Below, in pieces: positions 27,302-35,817 of a stretch of DNA of 64,000 bases. This stretch comes from Mediterraneibacter hominis (GTDB taxonomy: Bacteria > Bacillota > Clostridia > Lachnospirales > Lachnospiraceae): NCBI RefSeq assembly GCF_014287475.1, contig NZ_JACOPF010000001.1:930001-994000 (forward strand). The letters run 5' to 3'. The position numbers were made by a program, and so were the translations under genes. The notes beneath the pieces are model-generated. The model searched no databases. It was not told the DNA's origin and saw only the letters and a program-made list of their open reading frames with translations. Position 1 is the first letter of the stretch, and each line of letters opens with the position of its first letter.

Positions 27302-29833
27302 TCAACAGGTGTTAAAGATTCAGCTATTAGCGATGGACTAATAAAAAATGACATGATTGCTAATGGTACGATACAAAAAGATAAACTTGGTTTTAAAGTT
27401 GTTGAAACAGATGAAAACGGAAAGGTTTCTATTACAGAAATATTAGATCCAAGCGGAGGTTCTCTCGGTGTTTCATACACCGAAATGCAAAATAAAGTAA
27501 AGGATCTTGGTGAACAAGTAACGGAAATTACTCCATATACAATTGTAATGGAAAATGAATATCAAAATATTCCCTGTGTTCAAGGTACTGCAAAAGACAG
27601 TTTTTTAATTGAAATTCCATTTACTGGATATGCTGGAAGTCTTCAAACCGCTACAACCGTAAATGTAGGTGTATTACCTTCTGGTATTACATTAGGTTCT
27701 AACACCCCTGCAACTGATACTAGTTCTGGAAAAGTCGTTTTAAATGTAGCAGATGGAGCAGATTTTGGTGGTATAGATATACTAACAGGATATATCATTT
27801 TAACATTTACTATTAATAGTCATGTAATTACCAAACGTTTTACATGGACAAAAACAAATGATGGTTCTTCTTCTGATGCTTCCTTTTATACCTTAGATTT
27901 ATCAACTCAAATTGTTTTAAAATCCGATTCATCTCTCACTCCCCCATTCATTACTTTGAATTCATATTTAAAACAGGGTACTTCTAAAACTCCATATTCT
28001 GGTAGGTTTGTTATTAAAGAATCCACAGATGGTTCCACGTACAATACAAAATATCTTTCTTCCTCTGATGAAGCTTCAAAGGAATATACTATATCTTCCA
28101 TTGATGTAAAATCTATTGAGTGTATTTTATTCGAATCTGGTGGAATTACAAATGAATTAGATGTGAAAACTATAGCTGTAATCACCGACTCTAGTTATTT
28201 AGAGTCCGAAATCACGCAAATTACAGACACAGTTACCGAATTAAGTTCAACTGTTGATATGCATACAAAGGAAATATCGCAAAAAGCATCACAGACTGAT
28301 GTAACAACCGCTATTAACAATTATGATAATACTACAGTAGAGACTATACGTGAGCAAGTAGCGGAACATACTACAAAAATTGGTGAAATCACCTCTGAAG
28401 TCTCTGATGTAAAAACTACGGTAAACACTAAAGCTGACGGCTCTACAGTTACAGAATTACAAAAACAAGTAAGCACTTTGGAACAAGATGCCGAAGGTTT
28501 TAAATTAGAAGTTTCTAATACATATGCAACAAAAGATGAGCTTAATGAGTCTTCTGAGACACTTCAATCTACTATCGAGCAAACCGCAGCAGGAATTAAT
28601 CAAACAGTTTCCGATTTATCTGGTAATGTAAGCAGTATTGGTCAAACAGTAGGTGAAATCAGTCAAGAAGTTGAAGATGCAAAAGGAAATATTACAGATT
28701 TGCAGCAAACCTCAGAAGAAATTAGCATGATAGTTGGAAACAAACAAGATTTAATTCCGGCAAATATTCGTTATATCAGAGATTGGCTAAATGGAAATAC
28801 CGTAGATACTGTTAATAGGTGGACAGAAATACAAGTAATAGTAAATGATACAAATTTAGCTTCTGGCGAAACCAATATTGTTTTACAGAAAAATGTTACT
28901 GTCACATCAGATATTACAATAGATAACCTTGAAAATTATATTGATGCAAGTACAGAAACGTATGTCGAAAGCGAAGAAACTGGCTGGCACTATCTACAAA
29001 TCGATTTAGGCGAGAACAACACTTTTGATGCTGGTTATATTACTGTTTGGCATAGATTTGATGATTCAAGAAAATATAATCATAAATTAGAAATATCAGC
29101 AGATGGTGAAACATGGTTTGTTTTATTTGACAGTGAAAAATATGATAAATATACAGAGACAAATGAAGGTCGTATGTATATGATTAGCGATGGTTTAGTT
29201 AATAAAAATCTCGCTTTTATTAAATTAGATATGCAATCTGTAGTATTGAAAGTGCAGGAAAACGAAGAAAATTTTGCTTCTATTGAAACAGAAATTGACA
29301 GCGTTATTACTCGTGTAGAAAGTACAGAAGATACCGTACAGGAAATTCAAAATGAAGATATACCTGGATTACGCAATGATGTAAAACAACAGGTAGCGGA
29401 AATAGCTGCTACTTCTGATTCTATAAAAAATACTGTCATAGAACTTGAAGGTGAAGTTCAAAGGCAAGCTGAAGAAATATTAACTACTAATGAATGGAAA
29501 GTATCTCTCGCTAACATAGGCGCGTATGATGGGAAATATGCTACTGAAACAGTTAATATGACGCTTACTAGCGATGGACTTACAATTGTTAGATCCGCAA
29601 GTAAAGGATATAGAACACAGCTTACAGGTGATACAATCGCTATAGAATATGATGATGGACGCGGTAATTATGAATCTGTTATGGGTATACAAAAAGATCA
29701 AATGTATTTAACACGACTAAAAGTAAAAAATGGAATTGACCATTATACATTAAAAGAGCTTCCTATTTCATATACTTCTGGTAATAAAACAATTGGGTGT
29801 CTTGCATTTATTTCAAGTACAGGAAATTCATAA
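27302..29833 (+). CDS. Tail-associated (Tal/baseplate hub) protein, exon 2
   Basis: 844 codons. It resumes STGVKDSAISDGLIKNDMIA, the usual continuation after KGILID in tail-tip proteins, then has a beta-rich region, a long coiled coil with repeated TV/TE heptads (28200-28740), a discoidin-like domain (ENNTFDAGYITVWHRFDDSR), another coiled coil, and a C-terminal domain ending in LAFISSTGNS. No start signal precedes the first in-frame ATG at 27353, so expression depends on splicing of the IStron. A terminator follows. Confidence 0.8.
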   Translation, partial: STGVKDSAISDGLIKNDMIANGTIQKDKLGFKVVETDENGKVSITEILDPSGGSLGVSYTEMQNKVKDLGEQVTEITPYTIVMENEYQNIPCVQGTAKDSFLIEIPFTGYAGSLQTATTVNVGVLPSGITLGSNTPATDTSSGKVVLNVADGADFGGIDILTGYIILTFTINSHVITKRFTWTKTNDGSSSDASFYTLDLSTQIVLKSDSSLTPPFITLNSYLKQGTSKTPYSGRFVIKESTDGSTYNTKYLSSSDEASKEYTISSIDVKSIECILFESGGITNELDVKTIAVITDSSYLESEITQITDTVTELSSTVDMHTKEISQKASQTDVTTAINNYDNTTVETIREQVAEHTTKIGEITSEVSDVKTTVNTKADGSTVTELQKQVSTLEQDAEGFKLEVSNTYATKDELNESSETLQSTIEQTAAGINQTVSDLSGNVSSIGQTVGEISQEVEDAKGNITDLQQTSEEISMIVGNKQDLIPANIRYIRDWLNGNTVDTVNRWTEIQVIVNDTNLASGETNIVLQKNVTVTSDITIDNLENYIDASTETYVESEETGWHYLQIDLGENNTFDAGYITVWHRFDDSRKYNHKLEISADGETWFVLFDSEKYDKYTETNEGRMYMISDGLVNKNLAFIKLDMQSVVLKVQENEENFASIETEIDSVITRVESTEDTVQEIQNEDIPGLRNDVKQQVAEIAATSDSIKNTVIELEGEVQRQAEEILTTNEWKVSLANIGAYDGKYATETVNMTLTSDGLTIVRSASKGYRTQLTGDTIAIEYDDGRGNYESVMGIQKDQMYLTRLKVKNGIDHYTLKELPISYTSGNKTIGCLAFISSTGNS

Positions 29834-29840
29834 ATTATCA

Positions 29841-29880
29841 AAGGCTATAGTATCAATTTGGTACTATGGCCTTATTTATT
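29841..29880 (+). terminator. Terminator after Tal gene
   Basis: A 14-bp imperfect stem (AAGGCTATAGTATC / GGTACTATGGCCTT, two mismatches) followed by a T-rich sequence. Confidence 0.65.
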
Positions 29881-29901
29881 CTTTTAAAGGCAGGTGATTA
29901 A

Positions 29902-31782
29902 ATGGCTACATGGGAAAGCCGTGTAACATGTTCAGAAACGTATGTATCTGGCGGAGCTGAAAATTATTCTAATGTTACTATTACTTTTCAAATACGACGC
30001 ATGGATTATAGTATGAATGGTTATAACTATGAGGGGACAGCCAATTGGAGTATAGCTTGCAATGGTTCACATTCTGGAAATCAATATTTTAATTTTAATT
30101 GGGGCGGAACTCCTGCTGGAACTTGGTGGACTGTTGGTTCTTATAGCTTTAAAATTCCTCATAACAGTGACGGAAGTAAAACCATATCGTACAGTGCATA
30201 TTTTTATACTGGAATTACACCAGAATCATTTTCAGCAAGTGGAAGTAAAACACTTACTAAAATTCCCAGATATGCTAAAATTACAACTTTTAAAGTTACT
30301 TCTACTACACAAACAGGTGCTACTGTTACCTGGAATACTGACGCTACTTGTAATGCTCTTTATTATTCACTTAACAATGGCAGTTGGAAATCTATAAGTG
30401 TAGCAAAAACATTTTCATTAAGTGGATTAGCCCCAGGAACATCTTATACACTAAAAATACGTGTAAAACGATCTGATAGCGGGCTTACTACAGATAGCAG
30501 TAATACTACTTTTTCTACATTGCCAATAGCCACAATTTCTACTTATCCCATTACATTTAATATTGGAAGTCCATTGGTTTTAACATTCCAAAACTATAAT
30601 AATAATGCTTCTTTTTTAAGATTGTATCAAAAAAATACAAGTGATTCCTGGGTAAAAATCACAGAAGTGACAGGTATTCAGCAATCTTCTTATACATGGA
30701 ACTTATCATCTTTTGCGACAACCATGTATAATAATACTCCTAATTCAAATACAAGCGATATTAAAATTATATGTGGAGTTGTGTTAAATGAAAAAGAATA
30801 TACGAATGAATACTTGGGAACAGCCAATGTTGTTAATAGTAACCCATCGTTTACCACGTTTGTATTTGGGAATACAGAAGAAATGTCTTCAGAAATGTTA
30901 GGAAGTACACTTTCAATGATTACTTATGTAGGGAATTTACGGGTTAGCATCTCTACTGCGAATAAAGCCATTGCAAAAAATGGTGCTAGTATTAGTTATT
31001 ATAATATTTCAGTTTCTAATTCTAACGGTGATATAACCATTCTAAAAAAGGTAAATGAAACCACTTCAAATTTAGCTGCTGATTTCGGGAATTTCCAAAC
31101 AGCCGGCTCATATTCTATTAAAGTTGAAGCTGTTGATTCAAGAGGGAATATTAGCAATTTAGTTACTAAGAATTTTGTTGTTTACAAATACCATACTCCC
31201 ACTATAACTGTGACACTTACACGAGTTAATAACTTTGAAAAAGAAACAGGTGTTACAATATTAGCTTATCTATCTCGTGTATATACAACAGCAAATAAAA
31301 ATGCACTTTCTTCTTTAAAATATCGTTTTAGAGAACAAGGTGGAGGGTGGTCATCTTATTTTACACTCTCGCCGAGTATTGCTACATCTAATGATGATTT
31401 TAAAATCACATATACTCATGATCTTTTTCGTAATTTGGAAATACAAAAAGCTTATGAGTTTGAATTTGTTATTACCGATAAAATTCAAGCCGTGACTTCA
31501 ATGCAAACCGTAGGACAAGGTGTACCTTTAATGACTATCGCTGACTCTGGTACTGTACTTGTTAATGAAATTCCAACAATGGAAAATTTAGAAAATGATT
31601 GTAGTTTTCTTGTAGGTTCTGATATATTGGCACGTGATTCTTTGGGGACTCAACGAAAAATTTTGGAAGAAATAACTAATAAAATTACTTTTAGTGAAAC
31701 TATTGAGGCAGAACCACAAAACACAATGAACGATACGATTTGGTGCCCTATACTCGCAACTATTACGTTAAGTTCAGAATAA
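29902..31782 (+). CDS. Phage minor structural protein with Fn3 domain (DUF859-like)
   Basis: 626 residues after AAAGGCAGGTGATTAA. The N-terminal region (MATWESRVTCSETYVSGGAE, then aromatic beta-rich sequence with GTPAGTWWTVGSYSFKIPHN) matches the DUF859 family of siphophage baseplate proteins. A fibronectin type III domain follows (residues about 125-210; TTFKVTSTTQTGATVTWNTD, LAPGTSYTLKIRV), then a series of beta-rich modules. The product is probably a peripheral baseplate or receptor-binding component on the virion surface. Confidence 0.7.
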   Translation: MATWESRVTCSETYVSGGAENYSNVTITFQIRRMDYSMNGYNYEGTANWSIACNGSHSGNQYFNFNWGGTPAGTWWTVGSYSFKIPHNSDGSKTISYSAYFYTGITPESFSASGSKTLTKIPRYAKITTFKVTSTTQTGATVTWNTDATCNALYYSLNNGSWKSISVAKTFSLSGLAPGTSYTLKIRVKRSDSGLTTDSSNTTFSTLPIATISTYPITFNIGSPLVLTFQNYNNNASFLRLYQKNTSDSWVKITEVTGIQQSSYTWNLSSFATTMYNNTPNSNTSDIKIICGVVLNEKEYTNEYLGTANVVNSNPSFTTFVFGNTEEMSSEMLGSTLSMITYVGNLRVSISTANKAIAKNGASISYYNISVSNSNGDITILKKVNETTSNLAADFGNFQTAGSYSIKVEAVDSRGNISNLVTKNFVVYKYHTPTITVTLTRVNNFEKETGVTILAYLSRVYTTANKNALSSLKYRFREQGGGWSSYFTLSPSIATSNDDFKITYTHDLFRNLEIQKAYEFEFVITDKIQAVTSMQTVGQGVPLMTIADSGTVLVNEIPTMENLENDCSFLVGSDILARDSLGTQRKILEEITNKITFSETIEAEPQNTMNDTIWCPILATITLSSE

Positions 31783-31803
31783 ATTTAATTTGGAGATGAT
31801 ACG

Positions 31804-32706
31804 TTGGCAAAATTAATAAAATATAAAGATAAAACTCTTGAATATTACAGTTATTATAAAACAGAAACTTCTTGTATTTTTAGTTTTTTTAACATAGACT
31901 ACAATTCTGTTTTAGATTTTTTTGGTAATAACATTATTAATAATATAACACTTACTGATGATGCATTAAACAAGACTACTACTATTCCACTTGATATGAA
32001 ATTTTCTTCTATCCAATCAGAAACCAGTTCTATAATTTTAAAAACCCATTCTGTTATTAAGGAAAGTTATTATACTGAAGAAGCGTTGGTAGATCCTGAA
32101 ACTGGCAAACCAGTATTAGATGAATCGGGACACCAAATTATAGAAACTATATTTCATCCTGCTGAAATAAAAACATCAGAGTCTAAACAATCTGGTACTT
32201 TAATTACAGTCCAGTTAGAAACACCATCTTTAAGTGATAGACTTACTACGCTTACAGAAGACGTAAAAAAACAATCAGTAGCATATCAAGTATCAGCATT
32301 GTTTGCGCAAACACTTGATGATACTACTGCTCTATCCATAAAAGACATTTATGAACAATGGAACGATTTAGTTAAAAAAAATTTTGTAGCTAAAGATAAA
32401 GATTATAAATTCTTATATAATAGTGATTTATACAAAACAGCCAAAGAGAACGTAGAATTTCAATCACAATGGATTCCCGGACAAAATACTGAAAGTCTAT
32501 TTACTTATATAGATGAAGATCATATCGGGACACTTGAAGATCCGATACCTGCAAAAGTCAACATGGAATATTTTAAAGATAAATATTACATAGAAAATAA
32601 TAATTTATATTTATGTGTTTCTGAATTGGCTAAAAACGGAATTGTCCTTCAGTATACCCCTAGTCAATTAGTGGGGAGCTATTTTGAATTGATAGAACTC
32701 CGCTAA
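31804..32706 (+). CDS. Baseplate or tail protein, unknown
   Basis: 300 residues from TTG 31804 with GGAGATGAT upstream. N-terminal half is beta-rich; the second half contains SVAYQVSALFAQTLDDTTAL, an EQWNDLVKKNF stretch and a small carbohydrate-module-like segment (NLYLCVSELAKNGIVLQYTP). Position between a DUF859-like protein and the tail fibre suggests a baseplate or fibre-attachment component. I cannot assign a family. Confidence 0.55.
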   Translation: MAKLIKYKDKTLEYYSYYKTETSCIFSFFNIDYNSVLDFFGNNIINNITLTDDALNKTTTIPLDMKFSSIQSETSSIILKTHSVIKESYYTEEALVDPETGKPVLDESGHQIIETIFHPAEIKTSESKQSGTLITVQLETPSLSDRLTTLTEDVKKQSVAYQVSALFAQTLDDTTALSIKDIYEQWNDLVKKNFVAKDKDYKFLYNSDLYKTAKENVEFQSQWIPGQNTESLFTYIDEDHIGTLEDPIPAKVNMEYFKDKYYIENNNLYLCVSELAKNGIVLQYTPSQLVGSYFELIELR

Positions 32707-32732
32707 CATAAATTTAATGAATGGAGGTTTAT

Positions 32733-33245
32733 ATGGCGCAAACAAACACTGGAATTATCGTTCCTTTATTTCGAAAAGTAAAAGAAGGATTTCAAAAAGT
32801 ATTTATAACGGCAAGTAATATAATGATGGCAGACAATAAAACTACATTGCAAGAAAAAATTAATGATATTGATGATGATATTACTACATTAAATAGCAAT
32901 TTTATAGTTGAAGAGAATAAAAATTCCAATGGGAATTATCGGAAATGGTCTAATGGTATATTGGAAATGTGGGGGAAGAAAGCACTTAATAATGTTAATA
33001 TCAATAATCGCCCCAATACTTCAACAACGGTTTATAATTCGATACAATATAGAATCACATTTCCGTTTGCTTCATTATCAGAATGTATTATAACCTGTAC
33101 GAATTATTCAAATACAGGTGCATGGGTATCACTATCTACGGGTGGGGATAGGAAATCCAGTTTCATGTTTTGGCTTTACTGTTCCCCTACAAGTAGTGGT
33201 GGTTCGCATTATGTGTGCTGGCGCGCAATGGGGACATGGAAATAA
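32733..33245 (+). CDS. Tail fibre, expressed form (constant part plus cassette A)
   Basis: 170 residues from ATG 32733; ATGGAGG at 32721 is its ribosome binding site rather than its start. Residues 1-52 (MAQTNTGIIVPLFRKVKEGF and a short helical linker) form the constant part. At residues 53-57 it reads LNSNF, encoded by recombination site 1. The rest is cassette A, with the motif NGNYRKWSNGILEMWG and an end of AMGTWK. Silent cassettes C and B have YRKWSNGYMEAWG and YRRWHSGIQECWG at the same place. This is the distal, probably receptor-binding, end of the fibre. Confidence 0.8.
   Translation: MAQTNTGIIVPLFRKVKEGFQKVFITASNIMMADNKTTLQEKINDIDDDITTLNSNFIVEENKNSNGNYRKWSNGILEMWGKKALNNVNINNRPNTSTTVYNSIQYRITFPFASLSECIITCTNYSNTGAWVSLSTGGDRKSSFMFWLYCSPTSSGGSHYVCWRAMGTWK
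32889..32902 (+). repeat. Recombination site 1
   Basis: TTAAATAGCAATTT inside the expressed tail-fibre gene, at the join of constant part and cassette A. Reads LNSNF. Confidence 0.8.
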
Positions 33246-33329
33246 TTATACAACTCTATGAATATCATACTTAATTAACAGCATGTTCTTTAGTGCAATA
33301 CTAATATTTTTTTCGTAATGAATATTTAA

Positions 33330-33665
33330 CTACATCCATCGCCCTATAACGTAATAATTTGCTCTAATACTATAATTCCCAGAGGTTTTATCTACACGTG
33401 TTATGGTAGAAGTAGTCGTTCTTTTCGTATTTCCTCCACTGTCAGCTTCCATAATATTAGTCGCAACAGTTCCATTATTGGATAATGTGAGTTGTATATA
33501 AAAATTAGTGTCTTTAAAAGATATAGGAAAAGTTATAGTTGCCAACTGCGATGTTTTCACTGTTGCAGCAAAAGTGATATTTCCCCAACATTCTTGTATT
33601 CCACTATGCCAGCGTCTATAATATGTCCCATTTTGAACGATATAATCAATTAAATTGCTATTTAA
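33330..33665 (-). CDS. Silent tail-fibre cassette B
   Basis: Open frame from site 2 (33665) to a stop at 33330, with no start codon or ribosome binding site at its head. It reads LNSNLIDYIVQNGTYYRRWH, SGIQECWG, then a beta-rich body ending ANYYVIGRWM. The site-distal ATG at 33560 lies inside the body and is unlikely to be used. It becomes expressed if the DNA between sites 1 and 2 inverts. Confidence 0.8.
   Translation of the reverse strand, partial: LNSNLIDYIVQNGTYYRRWHSGIQECWGNITFAATVKTSQLATITFPISFKDTNFYIQLTLSNNGTVATNIMEADSGGNTKRTTTSTITRVDKTSGNYSIRANYYVIGRWM
33652..33665 (-). repeat. Recombination site 2
   Basis: Reverse-complement copy of TTAAATAGCAATTT at the head of cassette B; inverted relative to site 1. 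Confidence 0.8.
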
Positions 33666-33714
33666 TTCAGTATTAAATATTCAGAATTATCAAGCACTTA
33701 TATTTTTATGTATG

Positions 33715-33741
33715 CTAAAAACACCTGACAATGCCAGATGT
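33715..33741 (-). terminator. Terminator of the recombinase gene
   Basis: On the minus strand ACATCTG/CAGGTGT stem with 7-nt loop, followed by TTTTTAG. It would stop recombinase transcription before silent cassette B. Confidence 0.65.
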
Positions 33742-33771
33742 CAAATTCAAAATTTGATACTATTTATTGGA

Positions 33772-34761
33772 CTATGAACTTAAATATTGATAATGATGAT
33801 ATTTAATACCTTCTTCATTAACGGTACAGTACATCATCGTAGTTTCAGGTTTGGAATGCCCTGCAAATTTCATTACTTCTTGCAATGGCATTCCCCTATT
33901 TAGGGCATTTGTAAGTGAGGTTCTTCTAAATCTATGTGGGTGTGCATTACTTACATTTGCTTTAAGACCTATTTCCTTAACAATATATTCAATACCAGAT
34001 TTACTTAATCGGTTATGCGGATATTTTTTCCCTACGAAAAGAGCTTCATTTTTATCTATCCTACTTTTTAAGTATTCTTTTAAATACAAATTACTTTTTT
34101 CATTTATGTATACGATTCGTTCTTTTCCACCTTTACCATATACAATTAAATCCTTATTTCCAAATCGAATATCGGTGATATTTAATGCAACTAATTCAGA
34201 CACCCTTATGGCAGTAGAATATAAAAATTCTATTAATGCCATATCTCTTATATTTTTACACTTTCTGAGCATTATTTCTCGCTCTTCGCTTGTAAATGGC
34301 TTTTTTATTTTTTGTTCAACTTTAATGGTTTCTACTAACGCCATTGGATTTATTGATATTTTTCCTCTATCACGTAGCCATATAAAAAATGTATTAAATA
34401 TTGCTCTTACATTTTTCAAAGTTTGGTTGCATGCCTTTCTAATTGCTTTATACATTGTTAGATATTCTGATATGTCTGTACTCAAAATATGTTTAACATT
34501 TTTATTTATATATGATAATAAACGATGTAATTCATAATCATATCTATTGACAGTTTTTACTGCCAATCCTGATAATCGTTTTGATATGATAAAGTCGGAT
34601 AATTCTTTTGTCCATGTATTATCATTTACACGTAATGTCGTATTTTCAACAATTTCACACCCAACAAAAACTTGATTCATTGTTGCTTTCAATTCACGTA
34701 ACTGATTTTCATTTAACACAAATTGCATTTTCCTAATAATTTCTAAAATTTTTTCTTCCAT
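33772..34761 (-). CDS. Tyrosine recombinase, probable tail-fibre invertase
   Basis: 329 residues after AAGGGAGA. A core-binding SAM-like domain (residues about 50-140) precedes the catalytic domain. Visible active-site residues: Arg in STAIRVSELVAL, Lys in YGKGGKERIVYI, HPHRFR (His-x-x-Arg), His in FAGHSKPETT, and the nucleophile Tyr in TTMMYCTV. It is XerC/D-like in size. It lies inside the inverted region between sites 2 and 3, so it is itself carried on an invertible segment. The prophage integrase is expected at the other prophage end, so this enzyme is more likely the shufflon recombinase. Confidence 0.85.
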   Translation of the reverse strand: MEEKILEIIRKMQFVLNENQLRELKATMNQVFVGCEIVENTTLRVNDNTWTKELSDFIISKRLSGLAVKTVNRYDYELHRLLSYINKNVKHILSTDISEYLTMYKAIRKACNQTLKNVRAIFNTFFIWLRDRGKISINPMALVETIKVEQKIKKPFTSEEREIMLRKCKNIRDMALIEFLYSTAIRVSELVALNITDIRFGNKDLIVYGKGGKERIVYINEKSNLYLKEYLKSRIDKNEALFVGKKYPHNRLSKSGIEYIVKEIGLKANVSNAHPHRFRRTSLTNALNRGMPLQEVMKFAGHSKPETTMMYCTVNEEGIKYHHYQYLSS

Positions 34762-34799
34762 TTTCGTTCTCCCTTTTATTTTTATCTATATATTCTGCG

Positions 34800-34813
34800 T
34801 TAAATAGCAATTT
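34800..34813 (+). repeat. Recombination site 3
   Basis: TTAAATAGCAATTT at the head of cassette C, same orientation as site 1. Confidence 0.8.
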
Positions 34814-35141
34814 AGTATTAGAATGGAAAAAAACTAATAATGGTTGGTATCGCAAGTGGAGCAATGGCTATATGGAAGCATGGGGAACCAGTACAGCAGG
34901 AAGTAACGGAGCTGCTGTAGGACTTTCATATCCTGTGAATTTTGATATAACAGAAATGGATGTGAGAGTTCAAGCAACTGCTTTGTACCATACTGGAAGT
35001 GGATATACGGCAAGTTATTCTACAAGTGTGCAACCATATAATGCGGGTAAAAATATGCATATTTATATACGTGACGCGAATGGTGAAGTTCCACCGTCAG
35101 GCGTAGCAATTAGTTGGTATGCTGTAGGACGATGGAAATAA
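34800..35141 (+). CDS. Silent tail-fibre cassette C
   Basis: Open frame from site 3 with no start. Reads LNSNLVLEWKKTNNGWYRKW, SNGYMEAWG, then a Ser/Gly/Ala-rich beta region ending VAISWYAVGRWK. Closest in layout to cassette A. It sits directly downstream of the recombinase promoter region on the opposite strand and has no ribosome binding site in front. It abuts cassette D, with only 4 bp between their stops. Confidence 0.8.
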   Translation, partial: LNSNLVLEWKKTNNGWYRKWSNGYMEAWGTSTAGSNGAAVGLSYPVNFDITEMDVRVQATALYHTGSGYTASYSTSVQPYNAGKNMHIYIRDANGEVPPSGVAISWYAVGRWK

Positions 35142-35145
35142 CATG

Positions 35146-35538
35146 TTACTTTAGTTCACAAAAAAATTCCCATGTCAAAATAACAGAACGCGGTGGTGAT
35201 GTTAAATAATATGATAATGATGTCACTATCGCTCTTGAATCTGAAACTTTTAAACCATTATAATTATTGATGGTAAAAATTCCAGAACAATCACCAGATG
35301 AAAAATTTACAAATAATGGCGTTTTTACGTTCATTCCTGTTTGTTTCGGAGTTAATGCTAAATTAGAAATATTTCCATAATACATGTTACCAATTGTTGA
35401 AGATGGATTAAGAGTATCACTCCACGTTCCTATTGTATACATATAACGAATATTATTTATAACAATTATAAAACAAGTATATGTATAAGGAGAACTACTG
35501 TATTTCTTTAGTGATTCGAATCTTAAATTGCTATTTAA
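35146..35538 (-). CDS. Silent tail-fibre cassette D
   Basis: Open frame from site 4 to a stop at 35146, longer than the other cassettes (131 codons) and lacking the YRKWSNG motif. It begins LNSNLRFESLKKYSSS and ends SVILTWEFFCELK. The frame is intact over its whole length with no start codon at its head, which argues for selection on cassette function. Its different fold suggests a change in receptor class rather than fine variation. Confidence 0.75.
   Translation of the reverse strand, partial: LNSNLRFESLKKYSSSPYTYTCFIIVINNIRYMYTIGTWSDTLNPSSTIGNMYYGNISNLALTPKQTGMNVKTPLFVNFSSGDCSGIFTINNYNGLKVSDSRAIVTSLSYYLTSPPRSVILTWEFFCELK
35525..35538 (-). repeat. Recombination site 4
   Basis: Reverse-complement copy of TTAAATAGCAATTT at the head of cassette D, the right border of the invertible locus. 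Confidence 0.8.
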
Positions 35539-35685
35539 CCCAGTAACTTTTATGAGATAAAATTAGTATAAATTCAATTTTGCAACTTACCAATCCCATA
35601 CATTAAACAATAGTATTCATTTATTCAGTAGATGTTTTCTTCTACTTTTTATTTTTAATTTTCAAATTCGAAAGGAGAAATTATT

Positions 35686-35712
35686 ATGAGTTTATGCAAT
35701 GGTATACCATAA
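35686..35712 (+). CDS. 8-residue ORF with strong ribosome binding site
   Basis: ATG with GAAAGGAG 8 bp upstream encodes MSLCNGIP and stops. A terminator follows about 50 bp later. It may be a leader peptide or the remains of a gene deleted between the shufflon and the endolysin. Confidence 0.35.
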   Translation: MSLCNGIP

Positions 35713-35761
35713 GTCACATAGTAATATTATTCAAATTAACATTAAGTTAAATGTATCAAAT

Positions 35762-35785
35762 AAGAGCTTAAAGCTCTTATTTTTT
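35762..35785 (+). terminator. Terminator before endolysin gene
   Basis: AAGAGC/GCTCTT stem, 5-nt loop, then TTTTTT. It isolates the endolysin gene from the tail operon. Confidence 0.65.
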
Positions 35786-35817
35786 ATGCGCAAAATTGCG
35801 CGGAAAGGAGAAAATAT

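Larger units (their letters stand above)
32889..35538. other. Shufflon-like invertible tail-fibre locus
   Basis: Four copies of TTAAATAGCAATTT, sites 1 and 3 on the plus strand, sites 2 and 4 on the minus strand, each coding LNSN plus L or F in the same frame. Between them lie cassette A (expressed), cassette B (minus), a tyrosine recombinase gene (minus), cassette C (plus, no start) and cassette D (minus, no start). Inversion between site 1 and sites 2 or 4 would place B or D after the constant part; inversion of 3-4 followed by 1-4 would expose C. This matches the logic of R64-type shufflons. Confidence 0.88.

Noticed and set aside
33851..34537. Plus-strand ORF of 228 codons opposite the recombinase
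   Set aside because: It is antisense to a recombinase with all catalytic residues; its translation is low-complexity and hydrophobic, as expected of a shadow frame.
33772..34761. Tyrosine recombinase as the prophage integrase
   Set aside because: It is in the middle of the tail-fibre inversion locus, flanked by inverted 14-bp sites, and about 2.3 kb from the putative attR with the endolysin in between. An integrase is expected next to an attachment site, outside the window.
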